Part shown: positions 55,678 through 64,000 of the stretch, in pieces | How positions within the stretch are numbered: position 1 is the first letter of the stretch | How the letters are laid out: each line of letters starts with the position of its first letter | DNA from: Theropithecus gelada | Lineage: Eukaryota; Chordata; Mammalia; Primates; Cercopithecidae | Direction of reading: 5' to 3' | Length of the DNA: 64,000 nt | Assembly (NCBI RefSeq): GCF_003255815.1 | Contig: NC_037668.1 | Coordinates: 90,735,643 to 90,799,642, forward strand | Translations under genes and position numbers: made by a program | Notes under the pieces: generated by a model | Databases searched by the model: none | Seen by the model: the letters and a program-made list of their open reading frames with translations, nothing else | Told to the model about the DNA's origin: nothing

Positions 55678-56047
55678 TGTATTAGTCTGTTCTCACACTG
55701 CTGATAAAAACATACCCAAGACTGGGTAATTTATGGGGAAAAAATTAAAAAGAAGTTTAATAAACTCACAGTTCCACGTGGCTGGGGAGGCCTCACAATC
55801 ATGGCGGAAGGTGAAAGGCACGTCTTATATGGCAGCAGGCAAGAGACAGAAAAAGAGCCAAACAAAATGGGTTTCTCCTTGTAAAACCATCAGATCTTAT
55901 GAGACTTATTCCCTACCATGAGAACAGTATGGGGGAAACTGCCCTCATGATTCAATTATCTCCCACAGGGTCTCTCTCACAACACGTGAGAGTTATGGGA
56001 GCTACAATTCAAGATGAGATTTGAGTGGGGACACAGTCAAACTGTAT
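55678..56047 (-). repeat. THE1/MST-type LTR (ERVL-MaLR), antisense, solo
   Basis: Starts 'tgtattagtctgttctcaca', contains 'cccaagactgggtaatttat', 'gaggcctcacaatcatggcg', 'ccatcagatcttatgagact' and ends 'ggacacagtcaaactgtatc'. About 370 bases, full LTR length, no internal region. Confidence 0.93.
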
Positions 56048-56124
56048 CTCTACTGGAGCCTGTCTTCCATGGTCCCTTCCTCCCTCTCTCAAATTGTCTT
56101 GTGATCCCTGCATAATGTACTCTT

Positions 56125-56270
56125 ATTCTTAACTCTTGGATTCCTTTAAAATCTTGAAGAGTAGTCATCATTATTCTTATTTTATAGATTGAGGAAACTG
56201 GAAGCTCAGACAGGCTAAGCAACTCACTCAAGGTCCCAGAGCAAGAAAGCAGCAGAGTCCGGATGGAATT
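56125..56270 (+). repeat. MIR, 3' part
   Basis: 'tattttatagattgaggaaa', 'gcaactcactcaaggtccca', 'gcagagtccggatggaattc' follow MIR. Confidence 0.65.
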
Positions 56271-56539
56271 CCATGCGTTTTCATTTGGTATGTGCTGCCT
56301 CCTTTGGGGCAGTGGTGGAAAATTATGTTGGGTAGAAAAACCCAAATTATACAGGACTTTGAAATCCAGGTGGAGCAGTTTGAACTTGACCCAGATAGGA
56401 CTAGTCATCAGTAACAGAGGGGCGATAGTACATACTTCTTACGGTTGTTTGGAAAATCGAGGGAAAACACATATAATACAGAGCAGTCAAAATAAAGCCA
56501 CCATTGTAGATTCTCAAAGATGGTAAAGTTGTTACTTTT
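56271..56539. other. Unassigned sequence
   Basis: Faint antisense L2 flavour at 56340-56395 ('caggactttgaaatccaggt'), too weak to call. Confidence 0.3.
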
Positions 56540-56611
56540 AATGTTTTGTTTGTGCACGTCTTTACTCCCAGGTAGATTAAAAGCTGCTTGAGGGTATGGG
56601 CCACAGGTGAT
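56540..56611 (+). repeat. L2 3' fragment
   Basis: 'aggtagattaaaagctgctt', 'gagggtatgggccacaggtg' fits L2 before its tail, cut by an Alu. Confidence 0.4.
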
Positions 56612-56925
56612 ATTTTTCTTTTCTTTTTCTTTTTCTTTTTTTGAGATGGAGTCTTGCTCTGTCACCCAGGCTGAAGTGCAGTGGTGCAACCTCTGCTCAC
56701 TGCTACTTTCATCTCCCAGGTTCAAGTGATTCTCTTGCCTCAGCCTCCTGAGTAGCTGGGATTACAGGGGCCCACCATCACATCCTGCTAATTTTTTGTA
56801 TTTTTAGTCGAGATGGGGTTTCTCCATGTTAGGCAGGCTGGTCTCGAACTCCTGACCTCAAGTGATCCATCCCCCTCAGCCTCCCAAAGTGCTGAGATTA
56901 TAGGCATAAGCCACCACACCTGGCC
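56612..56925 (-). mobile_element. Alu, antisense, with (CTTTT)n tail
   Basis: Tail 56612-56641, body 'gagatggagtcttgctctgt' to 'aagccaccacacctggcc'. Confidence 0.95.
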
Positions 56926-56959
56926 CTTTCCTTTCCTTTTTAAAGATTTGTGTTATTTT

Positions 56960-57230
56960 TAGCGGCTAAGAGTGTGACCCTTGGGTCTGGCAGGCACAGC
57001 TTGGGTGTCCTGTCTACCAGCTCTGAAAATGTAGACACAAGTCTCTCCACCTCGCTGTGCCTCAATTTCCTCACTGGTAATTTGGGTTTAAGAATAGTGA
57101 CTACTTAATAGATTACTGTCAGGATTGAATGAAATAGTATATATAGTGTGCCTGCCACATTACTTTACAAAATCACTTTCGTGCCTGCCACAAAGTAATT
57201 TTGAATAAACAGTAATTACTATTACTTTTG
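56960..57230 (-). repeat. MIR, antisense
   Basis: 'ctcaatttcctcactggtaa', 'ctgtcaggattgaatgaaat' follow MIR. Near the 5' end 'gtgcctgccaca' is repeated 40 bases apart (57150, 57181). Confidence 0.6.
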
Positions 57231-57370
57231 AATTAATAGTAATAGTGATAATAGTAATAAAAGTAATAGTAATAGTTATATTAGTTATACTAATTAATAC
57301 TGTAATACTATAGTATTTTTGCTAATATAATAGTTACTACTTTTATAATTGTTATATTTACTTTTATGAT
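57205..57370. repeat. AT-rich (TAATAG)-like low-complexity region
   Basis: Degenerate TAATAG/TAGTAA units on an AT-rich background. Confidence 0.85.
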
Positions 57371-58792
57371 ATTTTTGGCTCGAAGGGAAATTTCTTTTAG
57401 AAGTTAGGGTTAGAAATAGCTTCATTGCTCTTGATGGACTGCTACTTCTCATAGCTATACAAACTAGGTTTCTCTGGCTGCCAGGAAGCTCAAAATTAAA
57501 CTTGAAATTTAATCATAGCAGCTGTTAGATCCTAGTATTCAGAAAATATATCTGATTTCTCCTTTTTTGAGTTGTATTTCCTACTTCCATCTCTGCTTCC
57601 CTATTTCACTAGTACTGTAAGCTGCCTTTCAAAGCACTTCTCTTCCAGTCATTGCTTTTCACCCTCTTCTTGGTCACGGTCCCCTTGACTGAACCCTCTC
57701 TCTGAGAAATCTACGTGTATGTCCTAACTCCCTCCACTACAATTTTGCGTGTAATTTTAGGACACTTCTGGGCTTCCTGATGTCCTCTCCAAATAAGAGC
57801 CCCTGATTTAGGTGGTGACTGGATAAAATAACAGAGAGAGGAGACAGGAGGAGTCGGGGCGGGAGTGGAGGGATTAGGAAGAAATATCACAAAACCTTAG
57901 CGCTAGAGGAAGCCTGTGAGTCATGCATGTGACTTCCCTCTGGGCTGGAATTCCCACTCTAAAACACCTGCTGCTAAGGGAATAATAGCTCTGCTTCCCC
58001 CCTTGCACCTGGAGGAGGCTCCTGCTCCCAGAACAGCCCACTGCAGAACTGGCAGCACTCCCTGGCAGAATGCTTCTCCTTCCTCTGCTGAATCGGCCAC
58101 CTTGTCCCTTACAGAGTCATGCACACATCTGCAGGCACCTCTTCAGCTACCGGAAGTCTGTTTTCATGGTTACTAGAGCCTTCTCTTCTCTAGAGCAAAC
58201 AGCTGCAATGCTTTCAGTCCTTTCTTACCTGGTAGGGTTTCATGGTTCCTGCCTGATTTGGTTCGGTCTATACCTTCTATGGGGATCCGCTTTTCAAAGC
58301 TGCCCTTCTGGCATGGGAGTGGAGCTCAGGAGCCATATTTATACTATGTCCCTCTACCCCCACCTCCCACTCGTAGCTGATGGAATGCAGGAGAGCCCTG
58401 AACTTAGATAAGAGGCCAATCATACATTCTCCCCTGGACATTTGGAATTGGATTCAGGGCCACTACTTAGTTTCTGCTTGTCTTTGCCTGCAAAGATGTA
58501 ACCCTGCTGGCTCCTCTATGCATTCAGAGGTGTGACCCTCTATCTGCGTAGTGGAGAAAGCCAAGAATAAAGTAGGTGCAGAGGCAGAGAAGAGAGTGCA
58601 GGTGGCGTTGGAGAGTAGGAAAGAGAAAACAGAGTAATTGCTGGTTCTGGATAGCTCTCCAGTTCCTGGTTCCACTCTTCTTTTGATCTTGGCTGCCCTT
58701 TTGGGTTCCATGAAATATCCCTGTGACCTTGTAACAAATGCCCCTTTTTGGTTTAAACCAGTTGAAGTGAGTTTCTGTTAAGTGCAAAGTCA
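57371..58792. other. Unassigned sequence, about 1.4 kb
   Basis: 58440-58790 has an old-LTR-like flavour ('ggttccatgaaatatccctg', 'gaagtgagtttctgttaagt') without a firm family. A 113-codon frame at 58070-58411 and an opposed 121-codon frame at 58524-58889 are unconvincing. Confidence 0.35.
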
Positions 58793-58862
58793 GTCTCCTT
58801 CTCTCCTCTCCTTTCTCCCCCTCCCCAACCCTCCCTTCCCCTCTTCTCATTTCTCCTCCCCA
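58793..58862. repeat. Pyrimidine-rich tract
   Basis: Seventy bases of nearly pure C/T; gives an Arg/Glu/Gly-rich spurious frame on the minus strand. Confidence 0.9.
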
Positions 58863-58989
58863 TAATTCTTGTGTTCTCATGACCTTCATTTATTCCTATG
58901 CCTTTCCACCGTCCACATTTGCCTTGCTGTAGATCAAATCTCTCCAGCTATTTAATCCTGAAACTCTGCTTCTCTTTTGAATAGGGAAG

Positions 58990-59439
58990 CCTGGTCTCTC
59001 CTTCCAACCTCACACTCTACAAGGCAAAAAACTTCTTTTCCTTTAAACCTCCTTCGCTGGCCACTGAGATCAATCAGTCCTGACCTTTGTCCTTGTCTCT
59101 GGCTTCCGATTCTCCTCCAGGAGTTTCAAGATTTCTACATTTTGTAATCCTCTCTCCAACCATGGCCTCAAGATCTGCCTGTTTTCTCTTAATCTCAGCA
59201 GCTACGTTGTTGCCGTTGTTCGTGATTACTGGAATGTTGTCCTCCCTAGTCTGTTGGCTAGCAGCTGCCTCCACCTACTGTCACTTCATAATGCTTCCAA
59301 AAAATGATACTTCTAAACAAGATGTTGCCTTATCTGCATAAACCTGATGAAGACAGTTGTATCCCATTACCCAACTATTGTCACTTTAAGCTTTCAGGGG
59401 GGTGTTTGTGCTCTGGTGCACCTATGATTAGAAAGAGTG
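58990..59439 (+). repeat. Possible L2 upstream part
   Basis: Composition and phrases such as 'cctctctccaaccatggcct' suggest an extension of the L2 that follows, but the match is weak. Confidence 0.3.
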
Positions 59440-60025
59440 GAATAAGCACTGTCCTGGTCAACCACCTTCAATGCCTCCCTATTTTCCTCAGGATAAAGTT
59501 CAAGCTTCTTAGTCTGGCGAAGTTTTTCCACATTCTGATCTCTACCAACATTTTTTAGGGATCCTCTTCTCAAACTAGACTATCTACCCATTGTCTCCAC
59601 ATTTCACTTTGAGCTTTCTGACCTCTGGGCTCTGCATTCACTGATTCTTGAGGCACATGTTTGTTGTGGCACCAGGCACTGGGGATGAAACCGTGAAAAA
59701 GACAGTCTGCTGTCAAACATGCTTTCACCCCATGCCAGTCTGGAATGTTTTCTATATCTAGGCCATTCCTTTGTACTAAATTCTACCCATCCTTCAAATT
59801 CCCACTAACATTCATCCCTTCCACAATCACCTCTGCCTGAAATGACCTCTCTTAAACTCCTGTTTGCCTTTTCATCTGTACCCTAAAGTTACTTAGCACT
59901 TAATAGCTGGATTTGAATCTGCACACTACGTCTCCTGGAAATGTAGTGTCTATTTCTGCTTCAGCTGCCCATGGGCCCTTGCACAGAGCAGGAGCCAAAT
60001 AAATGCATGGGATTTATTGCTGCAG
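59440..60025 (+). repeat. L2 3' region, sense, about 580 bases
   Basis: 'cttcaatgcctccctatttt', 'cctcaggataaagttcaagc', 'cattcctttgtactaaattc', 'tacccatccttcaaattccc', 'gagcaggagccaaataaatg' in L2 order. A short antisense L2-like stretch at 59640-59730 interrupts it. Confidence 0.62.
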
Positions 60026-60089
60026 CTTAGAGTCAAATTTCCTTAAAACAACCACAAGTGAACATGAATATGCATTTGCCTCTCGGTTG

Positions 60090-60489
60090 ACTTGCCTGAG
60101 ATTTGGTATGTCCATTGGTTCAACATTTGTATGCTTAAAATCAACCACGTCCTCTGTGCTTCAACGTGGAAGAACCTTGAAAACATACTATATGAAATAA
60201 GCCAGTCACAAAGGATAAATATTATATGATTCCACTTATACGAAATACCTAGGGTAGTCAAATGTATAGGGACAGAAAGTAGAATGGTGGTCACCAGAGG
60301 TTGGGGGAAGGGAGAATGGGGAGTTCATGTTTAATGGGCATAGAGTTTCAGTTGAGGAAAAGGAACGTGTTCTGGAGATGGATGGTGGTGATGGTTGTAG
60401 AACAATGTGAATGTACTTAATGTCACTGAACTGTAACGCTTAAATGGCAAATTTTATGTTATGTATATTTTGCCACAATAAAAAAAAAA
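60090..60489 (+). repeat. L1M 3'UTR and tail
   Basis: 'aaataagccagtcacaaagg', 'atatgattccacttatacga', 'gaatggtggtcaccagaggt', 'gatggatggtggtgatggtt' and 'ttttgccacaataaaaaaaa' follow the L1M 3'UTR in order to its poly(A). Confidence 0.78.
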
Positions 60490-61399
60490 TCAACCCGGTT
60501 CTAGGCTTTGTAAAAGTGTGGTCCATATCTCCCACCTCTCTGGACTCCTCCCATCGCCTCCCATTTCTAGTCATTTGGTAGCACAGAATAAATACTTAGG
60601 GAAGTAGAGTGTATGGCGTTATTTCCTTGGAACTGAGAAGGCAAATTAGACGGGGAATCCTTGAAAATGCTTTATACACTTCTCACGTTTCACCTTGTCG
60701 TTGTCTCTTCAGGATGTGAGTGGAAAAAGTGTCAAACCTCAAAGCCAACGAGAGAAGGTGTTTTCTGAGCTCAGATGAAGAAATCTGCAAAATTAGGAAA
60801 TAATGTTTGTGCCATTTCTGGAAGCTCTGGACAGGCTCGGTTCACCTCCAAGTGATTTACCTGTGGCTTTCGATGATTATTTACTTGGCTATTCAGTTCA
60901 AGACAATCACAGGAATGTACGGCCCATAAATTAGAATAGCTATGAAACACAGGCTGCCTTTATGTTGAAACATAACTTTTGCAGTTTTTTTTTTTTTACA
61001 AAGGGAAAATACATTTAATATACAGGCTCAGAGTGATCACCCTGTTCTTACTGCCTCTTTTTTAATATCAGAGTTCAGATCGGATCTCTTGCCTGTCCTA
61101 GGTCTTTGCCCTTGTGGCTGATGAAGCGCCCAGGAACAGATATTTCCCCCAAACTGAGCCCTGCTGGGGAGCTCTGAGGCCCCTTTGTTTTGCTTCTTCT
61201 ACCACCCCCCATCCACTGTCCCATCCTCCAAGATTTGGCTGCTTCATTGTTTTAGGGGGATTTTCCTGGCAGGTGAACATGGAAGTGGGGTCAACTATGT
61301 GAGTAGGGAGAAGGCCATGGACTTGAAGCTGGGCCCACTGGCTCTGAGTCCAGGCTCCACTGCACACTGGTGCTGACCCCAGGCAGGGGGCATCACTGA
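60490..61399. other. Unassigned sequence, about 0.9 kb
   Basis: Unique with an isolated poly(T) at 60986-60998. Two opposed frames near 61100-61400 (101 and 62 codons) resemble nothing known. Confidence 0.4.
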
Positions 61400-61520
61400 A
61401 CACATCTATCCGATGGGGCTAAGTACACCCCTCTCCTTGAGTTCTCATGAATGGAAATAAGGAATAGCTGCACACAGCCTGGCATTGGATAAGCAGTTGT
61501 AAAGATATCAAGATGATCAT
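61400..61520 (-). repeat. MIR-like fragment, antisense
   Basis: 'acagcctggcattggataag' with 'cagttgtaaagatatcaaga' hints at MIR or L2. Confidence 0.33.
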
Positions 61521-61899
61521 TTTTAAGTAGTCTGCACTTTTTGGGGAATGGAGGAGCCTAAAGTTGAACACGGACAATAAATCAGATGAAGGGGAAGGTT
61601 GAGTGGGACATCACCATCTAGTAAGGAAAAATGTGTACAAATATAATATATGAAAAAAGCATTTTCAAACATCTAGTAAGAGTGGAGGAAAAGCAGAACC
61701 TGAGAGTCTGTGCAAGTCAGAAGCACAGACAACTAAGGTAGACACCAGTGGCCTGCAGGTGAGATTAAGAGGGGCGCCCAAGGTCTCTGAGGTCTGGGCT
61801 GGTGCTGATGAATGAAGAAGCAACAGTACTAAAGCTTGGAAGCATGAGCTGGTGGGTAGAGGCAAGTATCTGGGCTCTACTGCCTCTAGTGCTAATGGG
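61521..61899. other. Unassigned sequence
   Basis: Possible very old L2, not supported strongly enough to call. Confidence 0.3.
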
Positions 61900-62130
61900 G
61901 AGAGCACATCGGAGCACTGATTCTGGAACCACACTGCCTGGGTTTGACTCTTGCCTCTGTCCTTAGTAGCTGTGCAACCTTGAGTAAGTTACTTGACCTC
62001 TCTGTGCTTTCATTCCTTGGAATATGGAGGTAATAATAGTACCACTGTTAAGGTTGTTGTGAGAATTAAGAAACATTACTATAGGTAAAACTCTTAGAAT
62101 ACTCTCTGACACATAGTGAGCATACAAAAA
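61900..62130 (-). repeat. MIR, antisense, near full length
   Basis: 'accacactgcctgggtttga', 'agtaagttacttgacctctc', 'taataatagtaccactgtta', 'gacacatagtgagcatacaa' in order. The best-preserved antisense MIR here. Confidence 0.88.
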
Positions 62131-62134
62131 CGTG

Positions 62135-62245
62135 ATTCATTCTTCTTTCATTCAACAAATGTTTACAGTTTCTATGTTAGAAACTGACAAAGCAGCTGTG
62201 AAATGATTTACAGTCCCTGCCCTCATGGGACGGAAAGCCTAGCCC
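62135..62245 (-). repeat. L2 3' terminus, antisense
   Basis: 'ttcattcaacaaatgtttac' and 'cagtccctgccctcatggga' match the antisense L2 tail. Confidence 0.65.
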
Positions 62246-62699
62246 CCAACTATCCCTTCTTGGTCCTTGTCAATGGCTGAGCCAAAAGAAGACTTCGGTG
62301 TGAATTCTCGGGGCTATGAAAAGAACTACAGGTCTTTTCTCTGTTTTCATTTTTCTTGACTTACCTTCTGCAGACTGCAGGTAATTGAGAGTTGTTGGGC
62401 CATTCTATAAAAGGCTTACAGATTTGAGGATACTCAATCAATGCTGAATAATAACACGAGAAATGTATAACGTATAAACAGATTCTGTTGGGGTCTTCAC
62501 ATTCCTTCATCTCATTAATATATATGGGAGTGCGCTTCCGCAGCTTCGCTCCCTGGTGCAGACTGTCCTCAGGTCGGCAAGGAGTGGGCAGGCCCTGCAG
62601 AGTCCCACCTGAGGCCTGGTGAGGCTCAGATGCAAGCTCAGGATCCAAGCAGGTATCTTCTTTGTAATTTCCAATGGGTTTTCTTTGACTTGAGAAGAG
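62246..62699. other. Unassigned sequence
   Basis: Unique, no supported gene. Confidence 0.4.
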
Positions 62700-62900
62700 A
62701 CCCTTCGCCGACCTCTCACCATGTGTCAGACCTGGTACTAAGCACCTCCTTATGTTATTTTGCTTTATCCTTCAAAAAACCCTGCAATGTAGGTTCTATT
62801 GGCTTCTCTAAGTCACACACACATGTAACAATTTGCTCAAGCTTACTCAGTACAGCTGGCATCCTAATTCAGCCACGGCATCCACTACTATGTCTCCCCT
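62700..62900 (+). repeat. MIR, sense
   Basis: 'ctcaccatgtgtcagacctg', 'gtactaagcacctccttatg', 'atccttcaaaaaaccctgca' follow MIR. Confidence 0.5.
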
Positions 62901-62969
62901 CTAACAAACCTCTCGCAATCTCCAATACACTTGCTTTTCTAGAAAATTTGAGGCCACCATCTTCTACAT

Positions 62970-63294
62970 TAAAAACAAAGCAGGCCAGGCACAGGGGCTT
63001 ATGCTTGTAAAAATCCCAGCACTTTGGGAGGCTGAGGCTGGTGGATCACCTGAGGTCAGTAGTTTGAGACCAGCCTGGCCAAGACAGTGAAACCCCATGT
63101 CTACCAAAAATACAAAAATTAGCTGGGCATGGTGATGCATGTCTGTAGTCCTAGCTACTTAGGAGGTTGAGGCAGGAGAATCGCTTGAACCCAGGAGGCA
63201 GAGGTTGCAGTAAGCTGAGATCACGCCACTGCACTCTAGCCTGGGTGACAAGTGAGACTCCATTTCAAAAAAAAAAAAAAAAGATAAAAACAAA
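62970..63294 (+). mobile_element. AluS/J-like, sense, with short target-site duplication
   Basis: Body 62983-63284. 'taaaaacaaa' at 62970-62979 and 63285-63294 looks like the duplicated site. A small 'aaa' insertion follows 'cttatgcttgt'. Confidence 0.93.
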
Positions 63295-63384
63295 ACAAAA
63301 CAATTAGTATGGAATACCTTGTTTCATACATGGGAATTCTTATCACACTTTGCAATTATCTTGTTGATTACTTGTTTATTTTTA

Positions 63385-63480
63385 GTGACCCTAAGTTCTG
63401 TTAACTGTTGCACTTTAGCACAATGCTTAGTACAAAATAGCTGCTCAAGAAATATAGTTGAATGAGTGAATGAATACCAC
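63385..63480 (+). repeat. L2 3' terminus
   Basis: 'tttagcacaatgcttagtac', 'tagttgaatgagtgaatgaa' is an L2 sense tail. Confidence 0.6.
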
Positions 63481-63699
63481 TAAATTTGTATATCCCTTAT
63501 AGGACCTATAGCAGTAGCACACAAAATATGTGCTCAATTCTTATTTTTTTAATGTATGCATGGAATTATGAGTGAGTTATCTAATTTGGCAGCTTACATT
63601 TCATATCTTGCTGATTTCACTAGAAAAAAAATTAACCACACAGACAACTAACCACGCAGGCTCTCTTTTAAAAAAGAAAATGAAAAGTGAAAGAAAGAA
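63481..63699. other. Unassigned AT-rich sequence
   Basis: A second tail-like phrase 'aaaatatgtgctcaattctt' near 63525, too short to call. Confidence 0.35.
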
Positions 63700-63735
63700 G
63701 AATGAATGAATGAATGAATGAATGAATGAATGAAT
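63700..63735. repeat. (GAAT)n microsatellite
   Basis: Nearly nine pure GAAT units. Confidence 0.97.
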
Positions 63736-64000
63736 TAGAATCAATGCCTCAGTGGTCATTCTCTAGAACTTTCCTTCAAGCGATCTCCATCCTCAACAGA
63801 CTTGCCCCAGCCTGATAAGCAATGTTTCGGCAGGTTACACTCAGTGAAATCTGGGCCAGCCTCCTTTTTCACACTACTCATGCTGGTGTGTCTTAGAAAT
63901 AAACAGCCTTCGAAGATGCCCATTGATGAAGCCAGCATTTTAAAAATCATTCTGGTCAGGAGCTTGTCTGAAGTTATTTTGGCCTGGCTACAAAAAACTG
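63736..64000. other. Unassigned unique sequence to window end
   Basis: Non-repetitive and of balanced composition; a 64-codon minus-strand frame resembles nothing known. Confidence 0.35.

Noticed and set aside
55678..56047. Part of an intact endogenous retrovirus
   Set aside because: Only a solo LTR is present, with no internal gag, pol or env sequence on either side.
58524..58889. Arg/Glu/Gly-rich minus-strand frame
   Set aside because: Composition comes from the pyrimidine tract at 58793-58862.
63700..63735. CRISPR-like array
   Set aside because: A 4-base microsatellite with no spacers; the genome is mammalian.

Overview
The window reads as nuclear DNA of a primate, most likely human. 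It holds about 22 Alu elements (J, S and a few Y/Sc-like), many old MIR and L2 fragments, L1 pieces of several ages, MaLR/ERVL-type LTRs, hAT and Tigger DNA-transposon fossils and ordinary microsatellites. Base composition is mostly AT-rich. No rRNA, tRNA, CRISPR array, bacterial-type operon or CpG island was seen. Family names come from remembered consensus sequences, not a search, so MIR/L2/L1M boundaries are accurate to roughly 10-30 bases.

I find no protein-coding gene I can defend. The longest open frames (up to 188 codons, around 33.8-34.4 kb) mostly lack an ATG at their 5' end, match no family I know, overlap repeats or low-complexity tracts, or sit in opposed frames of the same DNA. 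The window is best described as intergenic or deep intronic sequence.

Layout. 1-6.8 kb: old L1/L2/MIR fossils and unique sequence, with a 90-bp direct repeat that splits a MIR. 6.9-15.4 kb: six Alus, several inserted into older MIR, L1 or LTR-like repeats. 15.4-16.3 kb: a cluster of L2 and MIR. 16.3-19.2 kb: transposon-free, AT-rich unique sequence. 19.2-26.9 kb: MIR/L2/L1M fossils with three Alus. 26.9-32 kb: mainly unique sequence, including a repeat-free block at 27.35-28.6 kb and a GC-richer stretch at 29.6-31.9 kb. 32-42.4 kb: dense repeats, including two oppositely oriented Tigger/MER2-like elements, an 0.8-kb L1 3' end and seven Alus. 42.4-47.2 kb: the longest repeat-free block, about 4.9 kb. 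47.2-57.4 kb: hAT, L2, MIR, Alu and two LTRs, plus a pair of diverged 137-bp paralogous blocks. 57.4-64 kb: L2/L1M/MIR and one Alu.

No genes are seen to work together. What the window does contain is a record of insertion order: Alus inside MIR, L1M and Tigger elements, an L1 inserted at an L2 tail, and a hAT element inside an L2. It also has small structural oddities (template-switch-like inverted repeats, a poly(A)-only insertion with target-site duplication) and several repeat-free blocks that are reasonable candidates for conserved non-coding regulatory sequence. I saw nothing that amounts to a new biological system.
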